Position numbers and translations under genes: made by a program. The notes beneath the pieces were generated by a model, which saw only the letters and a program-made list of their open reading frames with translations, did not search any database and was not told where the DNA came from. DNA of 64,000 bases, from assembly GCA_000499405.2 (NCBI GenBank), contig HG738139.1, positions 4,245,561-4,309,560 on the forward strand, read 5' to 3'. Positions 23,501-34,254 of the stretch are shown one piece after another. The DNA comes from Onchocerca volvulus (taxonomy: Eukaryota > Nematoda > Chromadorea > Rhabditida > Onchocercidae). Numbering within the stretch: position 1 is the stretch's first letter; each line of letters begins with the position of its first letter.

Positions 23501-26256
23501 TTATTGACTTGAGGGATCTATCGGTTATTGAAGTGCAATTCTCGAGATCCAGCCATACCAAGCGATGACAATTCCTTCCCAAATATTCGCATGTACTATA
23601 AATGATAATACAATAATAACATTTTTTTTTTCTGAATTATAAAACAGTAATTCTTGTAATTTTTGGATTAAAAATTAAATCCTGCTGCATCAATTTATGT
23701 AAAAATTGAATTTTTGAATAAAGTATTACGAAAATTACCAAAACTTGAAGATTTTCGGGACATTTTTTGATATATTTGATAACTTTAATAAAAATCTTTT
23801 ATTTTTTCAATTCTTACACTTAAAGAGAATATTAAAATGCTACAGTTTTCTCATCAAACAAATATTCATCATAGTTTTTTTTTTTTTTTTTTCACTTCTT
23901 AATGTAATGTAAAATATAACTGATTTAAAAAAAAAGGAAAAAAGAAAGGGAAAAAAAAGAACCAAATATGCTATGAGAAACAAATTCAATTGAATTTCCA
24001 CATAATAATGAAATTTTTTGAATAAAAAATTTGATACTGCTTTATTGTTCACAAACATTTTCTTTTTAATTATATAATGTTTGAATTTAAATTTTCATTT
24101 TTTATTTTAAATTCAAAAAAAAAAAAATGTTAACTTACAAATCGGTAACACGTTTACATTTGTATAATGAAAGTTGTTCAATATTTGGACATTTTAGCGT
24201 AAATGATCGTAAAGCATTTTCTTGGACATTTTCACATCCCCGTAAGCTTAATTTTTTCAAAAAACCACCACATCTTCTTGCTAAATTTTCCACTACCGGT
24301 GTCTGAAATTTTTCGACATTATGGAAAAAAAATTATAAATTAGTTTTTTTTTTTTTTTTGGCTTCTAAGCAACAATTTTAATACTACTATCGTATGTAAT
24401 TAAATAGTTTGCTTGCTAAGACTAGCTGCTTAATGGTTTTAAGTTAATTGAATTTTAGTTGTGAAGCAACTTTTTAAAATGCCATTCTATCTTCACTGTA
24501 CCATATTCATTAATTTGGAAGATAGCTTAAATATATTTTGTTCATTTATTCATTTATCATTTGTCTGTTGAAGAATTTTCAGAAAAATGAAAAAAAAAAA
24601 AAAAAAAAAGAAAAAATCTTTTAAAATTTCCATTAGTTTGTTTATCATCACATTTACTTATCCAGATAAATATTTAAGATTTTAAGAAAAAAAAAGGAAA
24701 AATAATTTTAATGATTTACAACATAAGAAAAAATCAATTAATAAATAATCAATAATTGATGTCAAAAAAAAAGAAGAAATAACAAAATGAATGATTAACA
24801 GTTTCATTTCAATAATTTATTCTAATTTTAATTTTTAATTTTATTTATCCTTCTTTTTAAGGACAAAATTAGACAAAATTTTAAGGAATAAGTTAGACAA
24901 GAGATAAATTTTTAGAGCAAATGATATAAATATTAATGCAATGTCTTGAATATACGGTATGGAATAATTAAAATTAAGTGAAGTAAATTTAAAATTCCCG
25001 AAATTATGCTGTCACGCAGATGCATGCCATTTTGCCTATTTATTCAAAACTTGTCATAAAATTGAATAATTATTATTGACAGAGCATATATTCTAACATG
25101 CCTATTTCTTTAATGTGTACCAAATTGAAGTAGTAACCTTGATTAAATTGATGGATTCATTATAGCACATACTAACTATTGCAGTAACAATAATAATAAT
25201 AATAAGTATAATTATAATAATTGTAAATGTGATGACAATAACAACAACATTAACAACAACAACATATAAGAATAATAATAATAATAATAACAGTGCAAAG
25301 AATAGATAATAGATATTGTTTCGATAACTTCTACTTTCTATTATAGATTTACGAATAGTATTACTAAGAAATTAGACCTGAAATATCCCTCACGTTCATT
25401 AAAACAATCCTTTCTTTCTAATTTATTATTTCCCTTTTTTTTTCCCTCTAAAAAAAAAAAAAAACACTTCTAATTTACCTTATTTTTTTATATACTTTAG
25501 GAAAATATCTTTTTAAAATTTCCGAATATTAAGTTAGAAATAAAAAATAAAATTTGACAATTAAAATTCAAAATATTCAATATGTTGTATAAATGACACT
25601 TTTTATAACAATAATAGAAATAGTAAGTAATATGACTATAAACAGCAATACATAAATAAATGATAATAATATTTGATAAGGAAATAATAAAAGGAAAAAA
25701 ATTCACTTACTTTGATATCTTTTTGAAAATGAAAGAGATCAACTTGTTGCCAATTGCTACCATCAAGCGCTAAAATATTCCAATGACGACATGTCTGAGC
25801 ACATCGACATAATGATGTAATATCCAAAAATGAAAAGATCCTAAAAATCACCAATTTGGAAAATGTCGGGAAGAGAAAGAAAACTGATTTAAATTTTTGA
25901 AAAAAGAAAAAAAAAACTATAATTGATGAAGCAATATTTTGGCGTTTCTCACCAGAAATTTTTCAAAAAATTTTTAAGATCACTTAAAGATAAAAAATGA
26001 TAAAGAAAATTTAAAGAGAAGAATTCTTACTTCAACAAATTTTTTTTCAAACAATTTTTGAATTCAATTTGAAATGTAACAATTGCGGGAGAATTCTATA
26101 GAACTATAAAACATTAAATTAAATAAATAAAAAACCAACCAATTAATATTAAAAGGAAAAGAAATACTCGTACCTAAGAATGAGTTCTTTTGGCAGAATG
26201 CGATTGATGAGCGGTTGATCGGACTGAGCAGGTAGTAAAGTTGTTATTAAGTACAT
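20566..26256 (-). CDS. FBXL20: F-box / leucine-rich repeat protein, FBXL2/FBXL20 type
   Basis: This is a substrate receptor of an SCF (Skp1-Cullin-F-box) ubiquitin ligase. Exons (minus): 26256-26174, 25840-25711, 24302-24139, 23595-23500, 23222-23096, 22399-22197, 21856-21694, 21271-21059, 20673-20566. All phases match, giving 428 residues from ATG 26256. The F-box is INRILPKELIL then RIFSFLDITSLCRCAQTCRH and ALDGSNWQ (about 18-60). About eleven Cys-containing leucine-rich repeats follow (for example YLNISWCENI, MDLEDCSLLTD, LSHCELITDAG, DLYDCQNITKDAIKRF). The tail EVHAYFAPSTPPT is nearly identical to vertebrate and worm relatives. The end ICRCCTIL is a CaaX box with leucine, which favours geranylgeranylation, as in FBXL2. 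An acceptor (TTATAG) abuts the ATG, so either the mRNA is trans-spliced there or this Met is internal and earlier exons exist (see 42920-46373). Confidence 0.95.
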
Positions 26257-26395
26257 CTATAACAAATTTGAAATCATTTATTCAAATATTACAATGAATG
26301 AATATAATCCAAACAATTAAAATTTAAGTTTTAATCTATATGAAATTAACAAATTTTTAAAATAAAACTAAAAAATATACATAGAATGAAACTTA

Positions 26396-26481
26396 TTAAT
26401 TTCATTAAGATTAATTCAGAAATGTTAATTTCAACATATTAATTTCATTCAGATTAATTTAGAAATGTTAATTCCAACATC
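26396..26481. repeat. 43-bp tandem duplication
   Basis: Two adjacent copies of TTAATTTCATTNAGATTAAT then TNAGAAATGTTAATTNCAACAT, with a few substitutions. Confidence 0.75.
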
Positions 26482-27974
26482 TTTTTATGATTCTAAAAAT
26501 TTTTTGATTTAAATATTAGGCCTAATACTCTTTTTAAATCTTCCCCCTACTTTTCTTTCCCAACATAATTCATATAATTAACGATAATTATAATATGAAA
26601 GGAAATAAATGTTGACAATGAAATTTACAAAAGAAAAAATCTTTTGTGACGAAGATGACTTTCAAACACAAAATTTTCTATCGATCAAACCTTCATTTAT
26701 AGAATTTAAATTTTCATCTCATAAAAAAATAGCCCAGAAAAGGAAATAGACTAAGGATAATTAATAATACTATCTAATTACAAAACTCTGAAGAAAAATT
26801 ATTCTTTATAAGTATAATAAATAAGTTGGTCATCTGAATTAAACTTATTATACTAAATCAATAATTATGCCATCTTTATTTCTTCCATCGTAATCATATC
26901 AATTTAACTGATCGTTTAAAAGATTTGAAGAAATAGAATTAGTCAGTGATTTTAATTAACGCATTATTTTATGGATTTTAAAGTTGCCCAAGAAAAGATA
27001 AAGATTAGATCAAAGAACATTTTGAATGACAACAAGTTTTAATGAGCTTTTTCTATCGCTATGCTATCTTTCAGTTAGCAAACTCTCAATTTAGGCAAGA
27101 AAAGGAAGTTCCTAAGTAATATGAATTAAAGTGAAGTGGCAATTGGCTTCATGTAAAATCTAGTTTTTTCCTTTTCAATTTATAGTGATATATCATTAAA
27201 ATAAGACATATAAATGAAATTAAAGAAAAATTTTCCTGAAATCCAAAGATTATAAGCCAATGATTGAAAATCCTTTAAAAAATAAAATGCATGAACCTTT
27301 TGGCAATAAAAAAAAGGGATATTTTTTTTAAATCCTTGCATGTGTTTGGAAATGGATTTTTCTATAATTGAAACCTAAAATATAATAACAAACTTTTTTT
27401 GTCTATATAGCAATGGTTCGTATAAACATTTTATCTTTGAAATTTGTGAAAAATCAATTTCAATTAACAATTTACTATCTATTTATGAAATATTAAAGAA
27501 AAAATTTATTTTGAATTAAAATAAATAATTTGATATTTTTATTATTTTTAGTTTTTAATCAATCTTAAGAATTATTTATATGATAAATTTTTTTTTTAAA
27601 TTTCTTATTAAAACCTATCTGTTAACTTCTTGAGATAAAATTTGTTAATTTTTTGATATTTTGAAATTATTGAAAAAACATTTGAAACAAGCATCAGTTA
27701 ATATGGAAGTTTTTTCTTTATTAAAAATTATAAATTGGTTAGAATTTAAGAAAGTATATAGTATATAAATGATGATAATAGTGATATTTTCAAGTAAATC
27801 TCAATCATTAAAGAAGGAAAAGAGAAAAGAAGATGAAGATGAAAAAAAAAAAAAGAAGGGTGTGGTAAAATTTCGTTGGTTACATTTAACGCTGTCAATC
27901 AAACATAACGCAAAAGTTTTGCAACCTCATTAAAACTCCAAATGAGAATTTTTGCTTCTCTTTTTCCAATATTT

Positions 27975-28018
<44 letters not shown>

Positions 28019-29011
28019 NNNNNNNNNNNNNNNNNNNNNNNNNNNNNNNNNNNNNNNNNNNNNNNNNNNNNNNNNNNNNNNNNNNNNNNNNNNNNNNNNN
28101 NNNNNNNNNNNNNNNNNNNNNNNNNNNNNNNNNNNNNNNNNNNNNNNNNNNNNNNNNNNNNNNNNNNNNNNNNNNNNNNNNNNNNNNNNNNNNNNNNNNN
28201 NNNNNNNNNNNNNNNNNNNNNNNNNNNNNNNNNNNNNNNNNNNNNNNNNNNNNNNNNNNNNNNNNNNNNNNNNNNNNNNNNNNNNNNNNNNNNNNNNNNN
28301 NNNNNNNNNNNNNNNNNNNNNNNNNNNNNNNNNNNNNNNNNNNNNNNNNNNNNNNNNNNNNNNNNNNNNNNNNNNNNNNNNNNNNNNNNNNNNNNNNNNN
28401 NNNNNNNNNNNNNNNNNNNNNNNNNNNNNNNNNNNNNNNNNNNNNNNNNNNNNNNNNNNNNNNNNNNNNNNNNNNNNNNNNNNNNNNNNNNNNNNNNNNN
28501 NNNNNNNNNNNNNNNNNNNNNNNNNNNNNNNNNNNNNNNNNNNNNNNNNNNNNNNNNNNNNNNNNNNNNNNNNNNNNNNNNNNNNNNNNNNNNNNNNNNN
28601 NNNNNNNNNNNNNNNNNNNNNNNNNNNNNNNNNNNNNNNNNNNNNNNNNNNNNNNNNNNNNNNNNNNNNNNNNNNNNNNNNNNNNNNNNNNNNNNNNNNN
28701 NNNNNNNNNNNNNNNNNNNNNNNNNNNNNNNNNNNNNNNNNNNNNNNNNNNNNNNNNNNNNNNNNNNNNNNNNNNNNNNNNNNNNNNNNNNNNNNNNNNN
28801 NNNNNNNNNNNNNNNNNNNNNNNNNNNNNNNNNNNNNNNNNNNNNNNNNNNNNNNNNNNNNNNNNNNNNNNNNNNNNNNNNNNNNNNNNNNNNNNNNNNN
28901 NNNNNNNNNNNNNNNNNNNNNNNNNNNNNNNNNNNNNNNNNNNNNNNNNNNNNNNNNNNNNNNNNNNNNNNNNNNNNNNNNNNNNNNNNNNNNNNNNNNN
29001 NNNNNNNNNNN
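28019..29011. other. assembly gap (993 N)
   Basis: The gap is bounded by a long A-run on the left (27979-28018) and an (ATT)n tract on the right (29012-29093), so the gap sequence is probably low-complexity DNA that did not assemble. Frames running through it are meaningless. Confidence 0.98.

Positions 29012-29093
<82 letters not shown>
29012..29093. repeat. (ATT)n microsatellite at gap edge
   Basis: About 27 perfect ATT units. True length may be greater, because the tract runs into the gap. Confidence 0.95.
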
Positions 29094-29094
<1 letters not shown>

Positions 29095-30103
29095 AAAAGT
29101 TTAAAGAAAAAAAAAAAAGAAAAAAAAAAAGGATTCTAATACTCTGTGAGAATCATAATTAGTAAAACTAGCAATCTATAACTGTATTTGATTTGAAATT
29201 TGATAATGTATTTAATCTGCAACCTATATTTATCACTGTTTTGATTCATCACCTATGATTGTTTCTAACTTATAATCTATTTCCGTGTCTCTCCATAATC
29301 AAGAATTGTTTTGATCTGCAATCTTTTATTATGTTTGATCCATCATAACCTGCAACTGCATTTGATCTATAAAGTACAAGTATACATGACCAGTGATCTT
29401 CGAAGGAAAGATTATATTCAAAAAAAAAAAAAAAAAAAGAAAAAAAAAGGGAAAAGAAAAGAAAAAAAAGGAAAAGAAAAAATTAACTTTCGAAACATTA
29501 CGTTTTTTGGAGTAAAATGATTATCCATAATGATAATTTCTCATTGATTTTATTTGTCGTTAAAGAATTCTAGTCAATAAAAAAAGATTAATGTATTAAG
29601 TATTTTTATTGGAAAGAAAAAAAGATTTAAAAAATGGACCAATTGATCCAAATGATCTTTTATCTTTATATTTTTTCAACTGTTTTATTTATTGCATTAT
29701 ATTACGATAGAGAAGAAAGAAGTGGGCAGGTGTAAATTTTAAAAATTATTTCAGCATCTATGATGAAAATTTTTACATTGTCCTTCAAAAAATTAATTCA
29801 TTACATTTCAGAAATCTCTAGGAAATATAATAAAAAATTCATCCAAAAATTTTGCGCGAATTTTCAAATCGATCGATCGGTTTAAGAATTCATATATCAT
29901 TTAAATTCATACAATTTAGTAAACAATGATATTAATTCTATGATTAGAAGTGTTGGCAAAAAAAAAAAAAAAATGAAAAAAAAAGTTTTAAAATATTTAA
30001 ATGATTTGTTTACAATTATTAAAGAGACTAGAAAGTAGCGATAAGAAACGAATAATGAACGACTGAAATGGTTAAACATGGTGTTAAACAATCATTATCA
30101 CTA

Positions 30104-30153
30104 TGATATCAGAGAGCACATGAATTATGTTCTCTGATATCACATAATTCATG
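30104..30153. repeat. two interleaved perfect palindromic pairs
   Basis: TGATATCAGAGA (30104-30115) pairs with TCTCTGATATCA (30131-30142). CATGAATTATGT (30119-30130) pairs with ACATAATTCATG (30142-30153). The order A-B-A'-B' means the two hairpins exclude each other or form a pseudoknot. Confidence 0.8.
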
Positions 30154-32811
30154 ATAAACAAACAACAAAAAAATATATGAAAATGCTGATAAAAGCAGCT
30201 ATTAGTTAAATTTAAAAAGTTGAAATTTGAATTCAAGAATTTTTTTTTTTTGGAAAAATAAAAAGTGAAATGTTAAGCATTAAAAAAAAAAGCATAGAAG
30301 TATTTGAAACGAAAGTTTACATCCTTTACATCCGATAAATTCCCTTTAAACTTATTTTTTTCATAAATTATCATTTTTTTTTGTCTAAATTTCAATTAAT
30401 ATCATAGAATTATAATCAATAAATAATCATATCATCTTATCAATATCGTTGTTACAAACAACCGTACTAAACATTTATTTGTTAGGTTTCGTATCTTTTT
30501 GGCGCTCAATATGAACAACTACATGGCAAATAATACTTCAATATTAAATATTATTACTATTAAATTTCTATCAAAAACTTCTATTAAATTCCTAACAATC
30601 TTTTCGATTAAAAAAATTTTATCACACTCTAACCTTGAATAAACCTAAAATAGCTCTGTCACGCAAGATAACAATAACAACGAAACTACCACATTACTGT
30701 TTAAATCCATTACTAATTCATTACTATAGCTAATCAAACATTAAAAAAAGTAATTCTCCTGCTAGAATCAAAATTGAGAAAAAGGAATTCAATTAAATAT
30801 GAAAATTTATTTTTAGAATAGAATGAAATCTAAAAATAAAATTCAAACAAATTTTTAATACAATGCATTGAAGAAAACGTTAGAAATTGACGATAATTTG
30901 AGATAGTTTTTAAAAAATTAGTCAAAATACACATTGATTTATAACATGAAGAAGAAAGAAAAATGTAAGAATCAATCATTTTATAAAATTATGCTAGAAA
31001 CTTTTTTAAGAAATTCAGAAAGATGGAATGATTTAAGCAAAAAAATTGGGACTGGTACTTGTGAAATTTTTTTGATTTAACTACTTTTAAGCATTTACAT
31101 ATCGGTTTCATCTATTTTTTTTTATATTTTTTCTTGAAAAAAACTACATGGTAAATTTAAAATCAAATAAAACATTTAATGAATGAAGCAATCAAGAATT
31201 CAGATAAGTTTTATAACGGAAAAACAAAATACAATATAAATACTTGAAATGAAAGGAAGAGAAAAAAATAAGAAAATTAAAACGCTACCTAATTATCATC
31301 TATCAAAAGATAATAACAGTTATAATAATCGTGAGGTACAGTTCCGTTTCTAATTAATTAAACAAAATTAAGTTACTCTTTATAAAATAAGTTGTTCTAC
31401 AATTGTTGAAATATGCACCACATCAAATACTGGGCTAGTTTCACTAATTATTAATCGAGGAATATTTTTGTCAATAATAAAAAACATACGATTTTACATA
31501 TACATGAAATAATTATGTTTTCTCAAATATGCACCATCAATTATTAATAGAATGGTAAAATAATTTTTGATAAGAAAAAATTTTTGATGTCAGATTAAAA
31601 TTCATCCGCATGTAAATTATTTATTATATTACATTATTAATTAATAAAATTATTATTATATGTTCCAGAACAAAAAAAAAAAAAAAGAAAAAAATTCAAT
31701 ATTAGTATGAATGTTTATTCAAAAACTATTGTTTATTAGAATAAATGCTTAAACTACAAACTTAAAATCCTTAAATTTTTAATTAAAATATAAAATCTAA
31801 AGTTTTTTAAATATTATTTTCATAAATATATTCATAAATATAGTTAAATTAGACAATCTATGTATCAAACAAAGAGAACGAAAATAGGTCAAGTAAACAG
31901 GAAGACAATTGGTTGGCACATAATGTATGTGATTGCTTTTACTTTCAAATATATCATTAGATATTTATTATTGTCAAACCAGCAAGGGGTTAAACCGAAA
32001 CAGATGTTACCGTAGCCAAGTATCAAAAATCCTCAAGGTCATATAACATTATGAGCCAATAATAAAGAGGTCATTTTGCTATCGCAGATGGTCATCTTTT
32101 TCATTCATCTCTAATCTGATTCATTTATTAAAAATTTTAAATTTCGTTAAAATTACGTTGATAAAAGGCATTTTTTTTCAAATAATTAATCGCTATTTAT
32201 ATCGACTGATCATTATTATAATATCAGCAGTTGATTTGAATTAATATCTTCATTGGTATATTAACAATTAATAAATTATCAATACATATAGCTCAGTAAA
32301 TTTCCTGCTATTTATATGCTGCTTTAAAATCTAAGAAATAATAAATTAAGCAACTAAATAATAACGTAAATTAAATAAGGAAAAATCGAATTAGGACACA
32401 ATAAGATAAAATAAACAAAGGATAACAAATTATCTTTTGATGATTTGATATTGTTAATACTCACAAAAGAATAAAAGTAAAAATTTGTTGAAAATTTTGC
32501 TTTAAATTACATATTAATTGAAGATGGAAATAGAAATAATTCTAATTCTTAAATTCAAAATAAACTTCGAAATTTAAATAAAAGCATATCTTTTCACTGT
32601 ACTTTTTAGGTGCATGAAAGAATGATACAGATGTTTTAATCTAATAGAAAATTTAAACTAAAAAAACTTTTTTTTCTGGAAAAAAAAAGCAATTGAATAT
32701 TGCATTTAAAAAAAAAGTCATGAAATTAAATAACGTAGTATAGAAATAGTAAGTTAGAAAGACCATAACAAAGAGAGAAATAGGATATATCGGAAAAGGA
32801 TAAATGATTAG

Positions 32812-33900
32812 TCAGTTATTTATTCCTTTCGATTCCTTCCATAAAAGCTGCAACATCTGGAAAGATGAATGACATATGAATAGGGCTGTTAAAGCTTGCA
32901 TAAATATATAAATTTGCTATGGATTTAAATTGAAGAAGGAAGAAAAAAGTTGAGACACTTGAATTTGAGGGAAAAAAAAATTCTAATTCAATAAAAAGCA
33001 ATGAATTGTTCTAAAATATTCTTTTTACGTTGAAATAAACGAAAAATATATACTTAAGAAATGTTATGTGCTTCTGAATATGAGATCATTCAAATTCTTT
33101 TAGTACATAGCAAAATCTCCTAATCAGAAATGAGAGATTTAAATTTTATCAAAAATTAGGATCGCATAATGTTTCTTCAATATATGTACATATATATATC
33201 TCGTATGATGCAAAATTAAAAATGACATTTTAGAATACCGAGGAAAATTCAAATCTCTTGATCAGTGACATTATTGGGAAAACTCAAACCTAAACTAATT
33301 GATCACTGATCAAGAGATTCGAACTTTTTTCAACAGTTTTACTCGATCAATGAAATACTGAGAAAAGTTCAAATCTCTTGATTAATGATCAGTTGATTGA
33401 GTAGGATTGAACTAAAAATGTCAACAAACAAGAAAGCTTAAAACAATGAATCATATATGTTGACATAAACTACTTTTGCACTGTTGATTTTAAAAATTTC
33501 AAATTTAAAGACAGGAAAAAAAAAGATCATTTACCAGCATGCATCAATTTACTTATATAATCCATTTTGGAAATAAAAAATGGTCAGAAAATTTTGTAAA
33601 TAAACAACAATGGTAGATTGATATGGTAACAAAACAAGGAATGAGACATACCCTGTATTGTCCTCTGGAACCATCGATCAAACTCATCAATTTATCACGA
33701 TATTTGTAAATTTTATAGGCTAACATAACACTCTTCTTCGGGCATACTGTTTCAGGTATAACTTTTAATTCATCCACTTGTCCTATCACTGCTATCGTTG
33801 ATAGGCTTGTATTATCATCCGATAATACAGTCTTTTGAATTCGCGGATAATCAGAATCAAATATACGGCCAATTCGTAGTGATTTTAAAGTACAAGCCAT
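32812..33900 (-). CDS. small protein, 97 residues, unrecognised
   Basis: Exon 1 is 33900-33652 (83 codons from ATG, ending AGG|GTATGT). The best second exon is 32856-32812 after CATCTTTCCAG, in phase, reading MLQLLWKESKGINN to a stop. Exon 1 reads MACTLKSLRIGRIFDSDYPR, then STIAVIGQVDELKVIPETV and MLAYKIYKYRDKLMSLIDGS, soluble and without signal peptide or membrane helix. An alternating hydrophobic pattern around AVIGQVDELKV would suit a small beta-barrel such as an OB fold, but that is only an impression. The gene lies 84 bp downstream of another minus-strand coding frame. No trans-splice acceptor is visible before its ATG; a pyrimidine-rich stretch (CTCTCTCTC) precedes it. An alternative upstream acceptor for exon 2 would add about 17 residues. 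Confidence 0.65.
33248..33390. repeat. repeat in direct-inverted-direct order
   Basis: TTCAAATCTCTTGATCAGTGA (33248-33268), minus one base in places, recurs inverted at 33303-33323 and direct at 33368-33390. The flanks TACCGAGGAAAA / TACTGAGAAAAG are shared by the two direct copies. The repeat lies in the intron of the 97-residue gene. Confidence 0.75.
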
Positions 33901-33984
33901 TTATCAAATTTTTGGCGGATAATTTGAAATTTTGATGAGGAAAAGAGGAGAGAGAGCGAGAGAGAGAGAAAATAAAAAGAAATA

Positions 33985-34254
33985 TTAATTCGACGAAGTT
34001 ATCTTTTCAAAGCATTTTTCAATGAAATGGCCGAAAATGGATTGTACAATTATAGTGGGAAATATTGTTGTTTGCTTCCCATTACTGGTCGATAAATTTG
34101 TGGTTGAAATTCGAAATTGTGCCACTAAATAACAATTAAAATTTGATAATAAATCACAATAAAATTTCTTGAAAATTTCGAAGAACAGCAAAAAAAAAGA
34201 AAAAGAAATAAGTTGAGATAAATTATATGTTGAATAATCTGGAATATGTCGCAT
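33985..34254 (-). CDS. candidate coding frame, 89 residues, unrecognised
   Basis: A single open frame runs from ATG 34254 to TAA 33985. The last 46 codons look coding (VAQFRISTTNLSTSNGKQTT, then IFPTIIVQSIFGHFIEKCFE) and follow a strong acceptor-like sequence (TAATTGTTATTTAG, ending about 34124). The first half (SFFLLFFEIFKKFYCDLL) is rich in T-run codons and may in fact be intron. Two models are possible: an intronless 89-residue protein, or a last exon joined to an unseen upstream exon. It is 84 bp upstream of the next gene on the same strand, the sort of spacing seen in nematode operons. Confidence 0.4.
   Translation of the reverse strand: MRHIPDYSTYNLSQLISFSFFLLFFEIFKKFYCDLLSNFNCYLVAQFRISTTNLSTSNGKQTTIFPTIIVQSIFGHFIEKCFEKITSSN

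Larger units (their letters stand above)
26257..32811. other. long gene-poor stretch including assembly gap
   Basis: No exon is supported on either strand. It holds a 43-bp tandem duplication (26396-26481), A-runs, the N gap, an (ATT)n tract, a degenerate 29160-29380 repeat rich in TTTGATCTGCAA, and interleaved palindromes (30104-30153). A TCAAGGTCA motif lies near 32035. If the exons at 42920-46373 belong to the F-box gene, this is intron. Confidence 0.5.

Noticed and set aside
27942..29162. Frames of about 400 codons across the N gap
   Set aside because: They consist of unknown bases flanked by poly-A and ATT repeats; no protein information.
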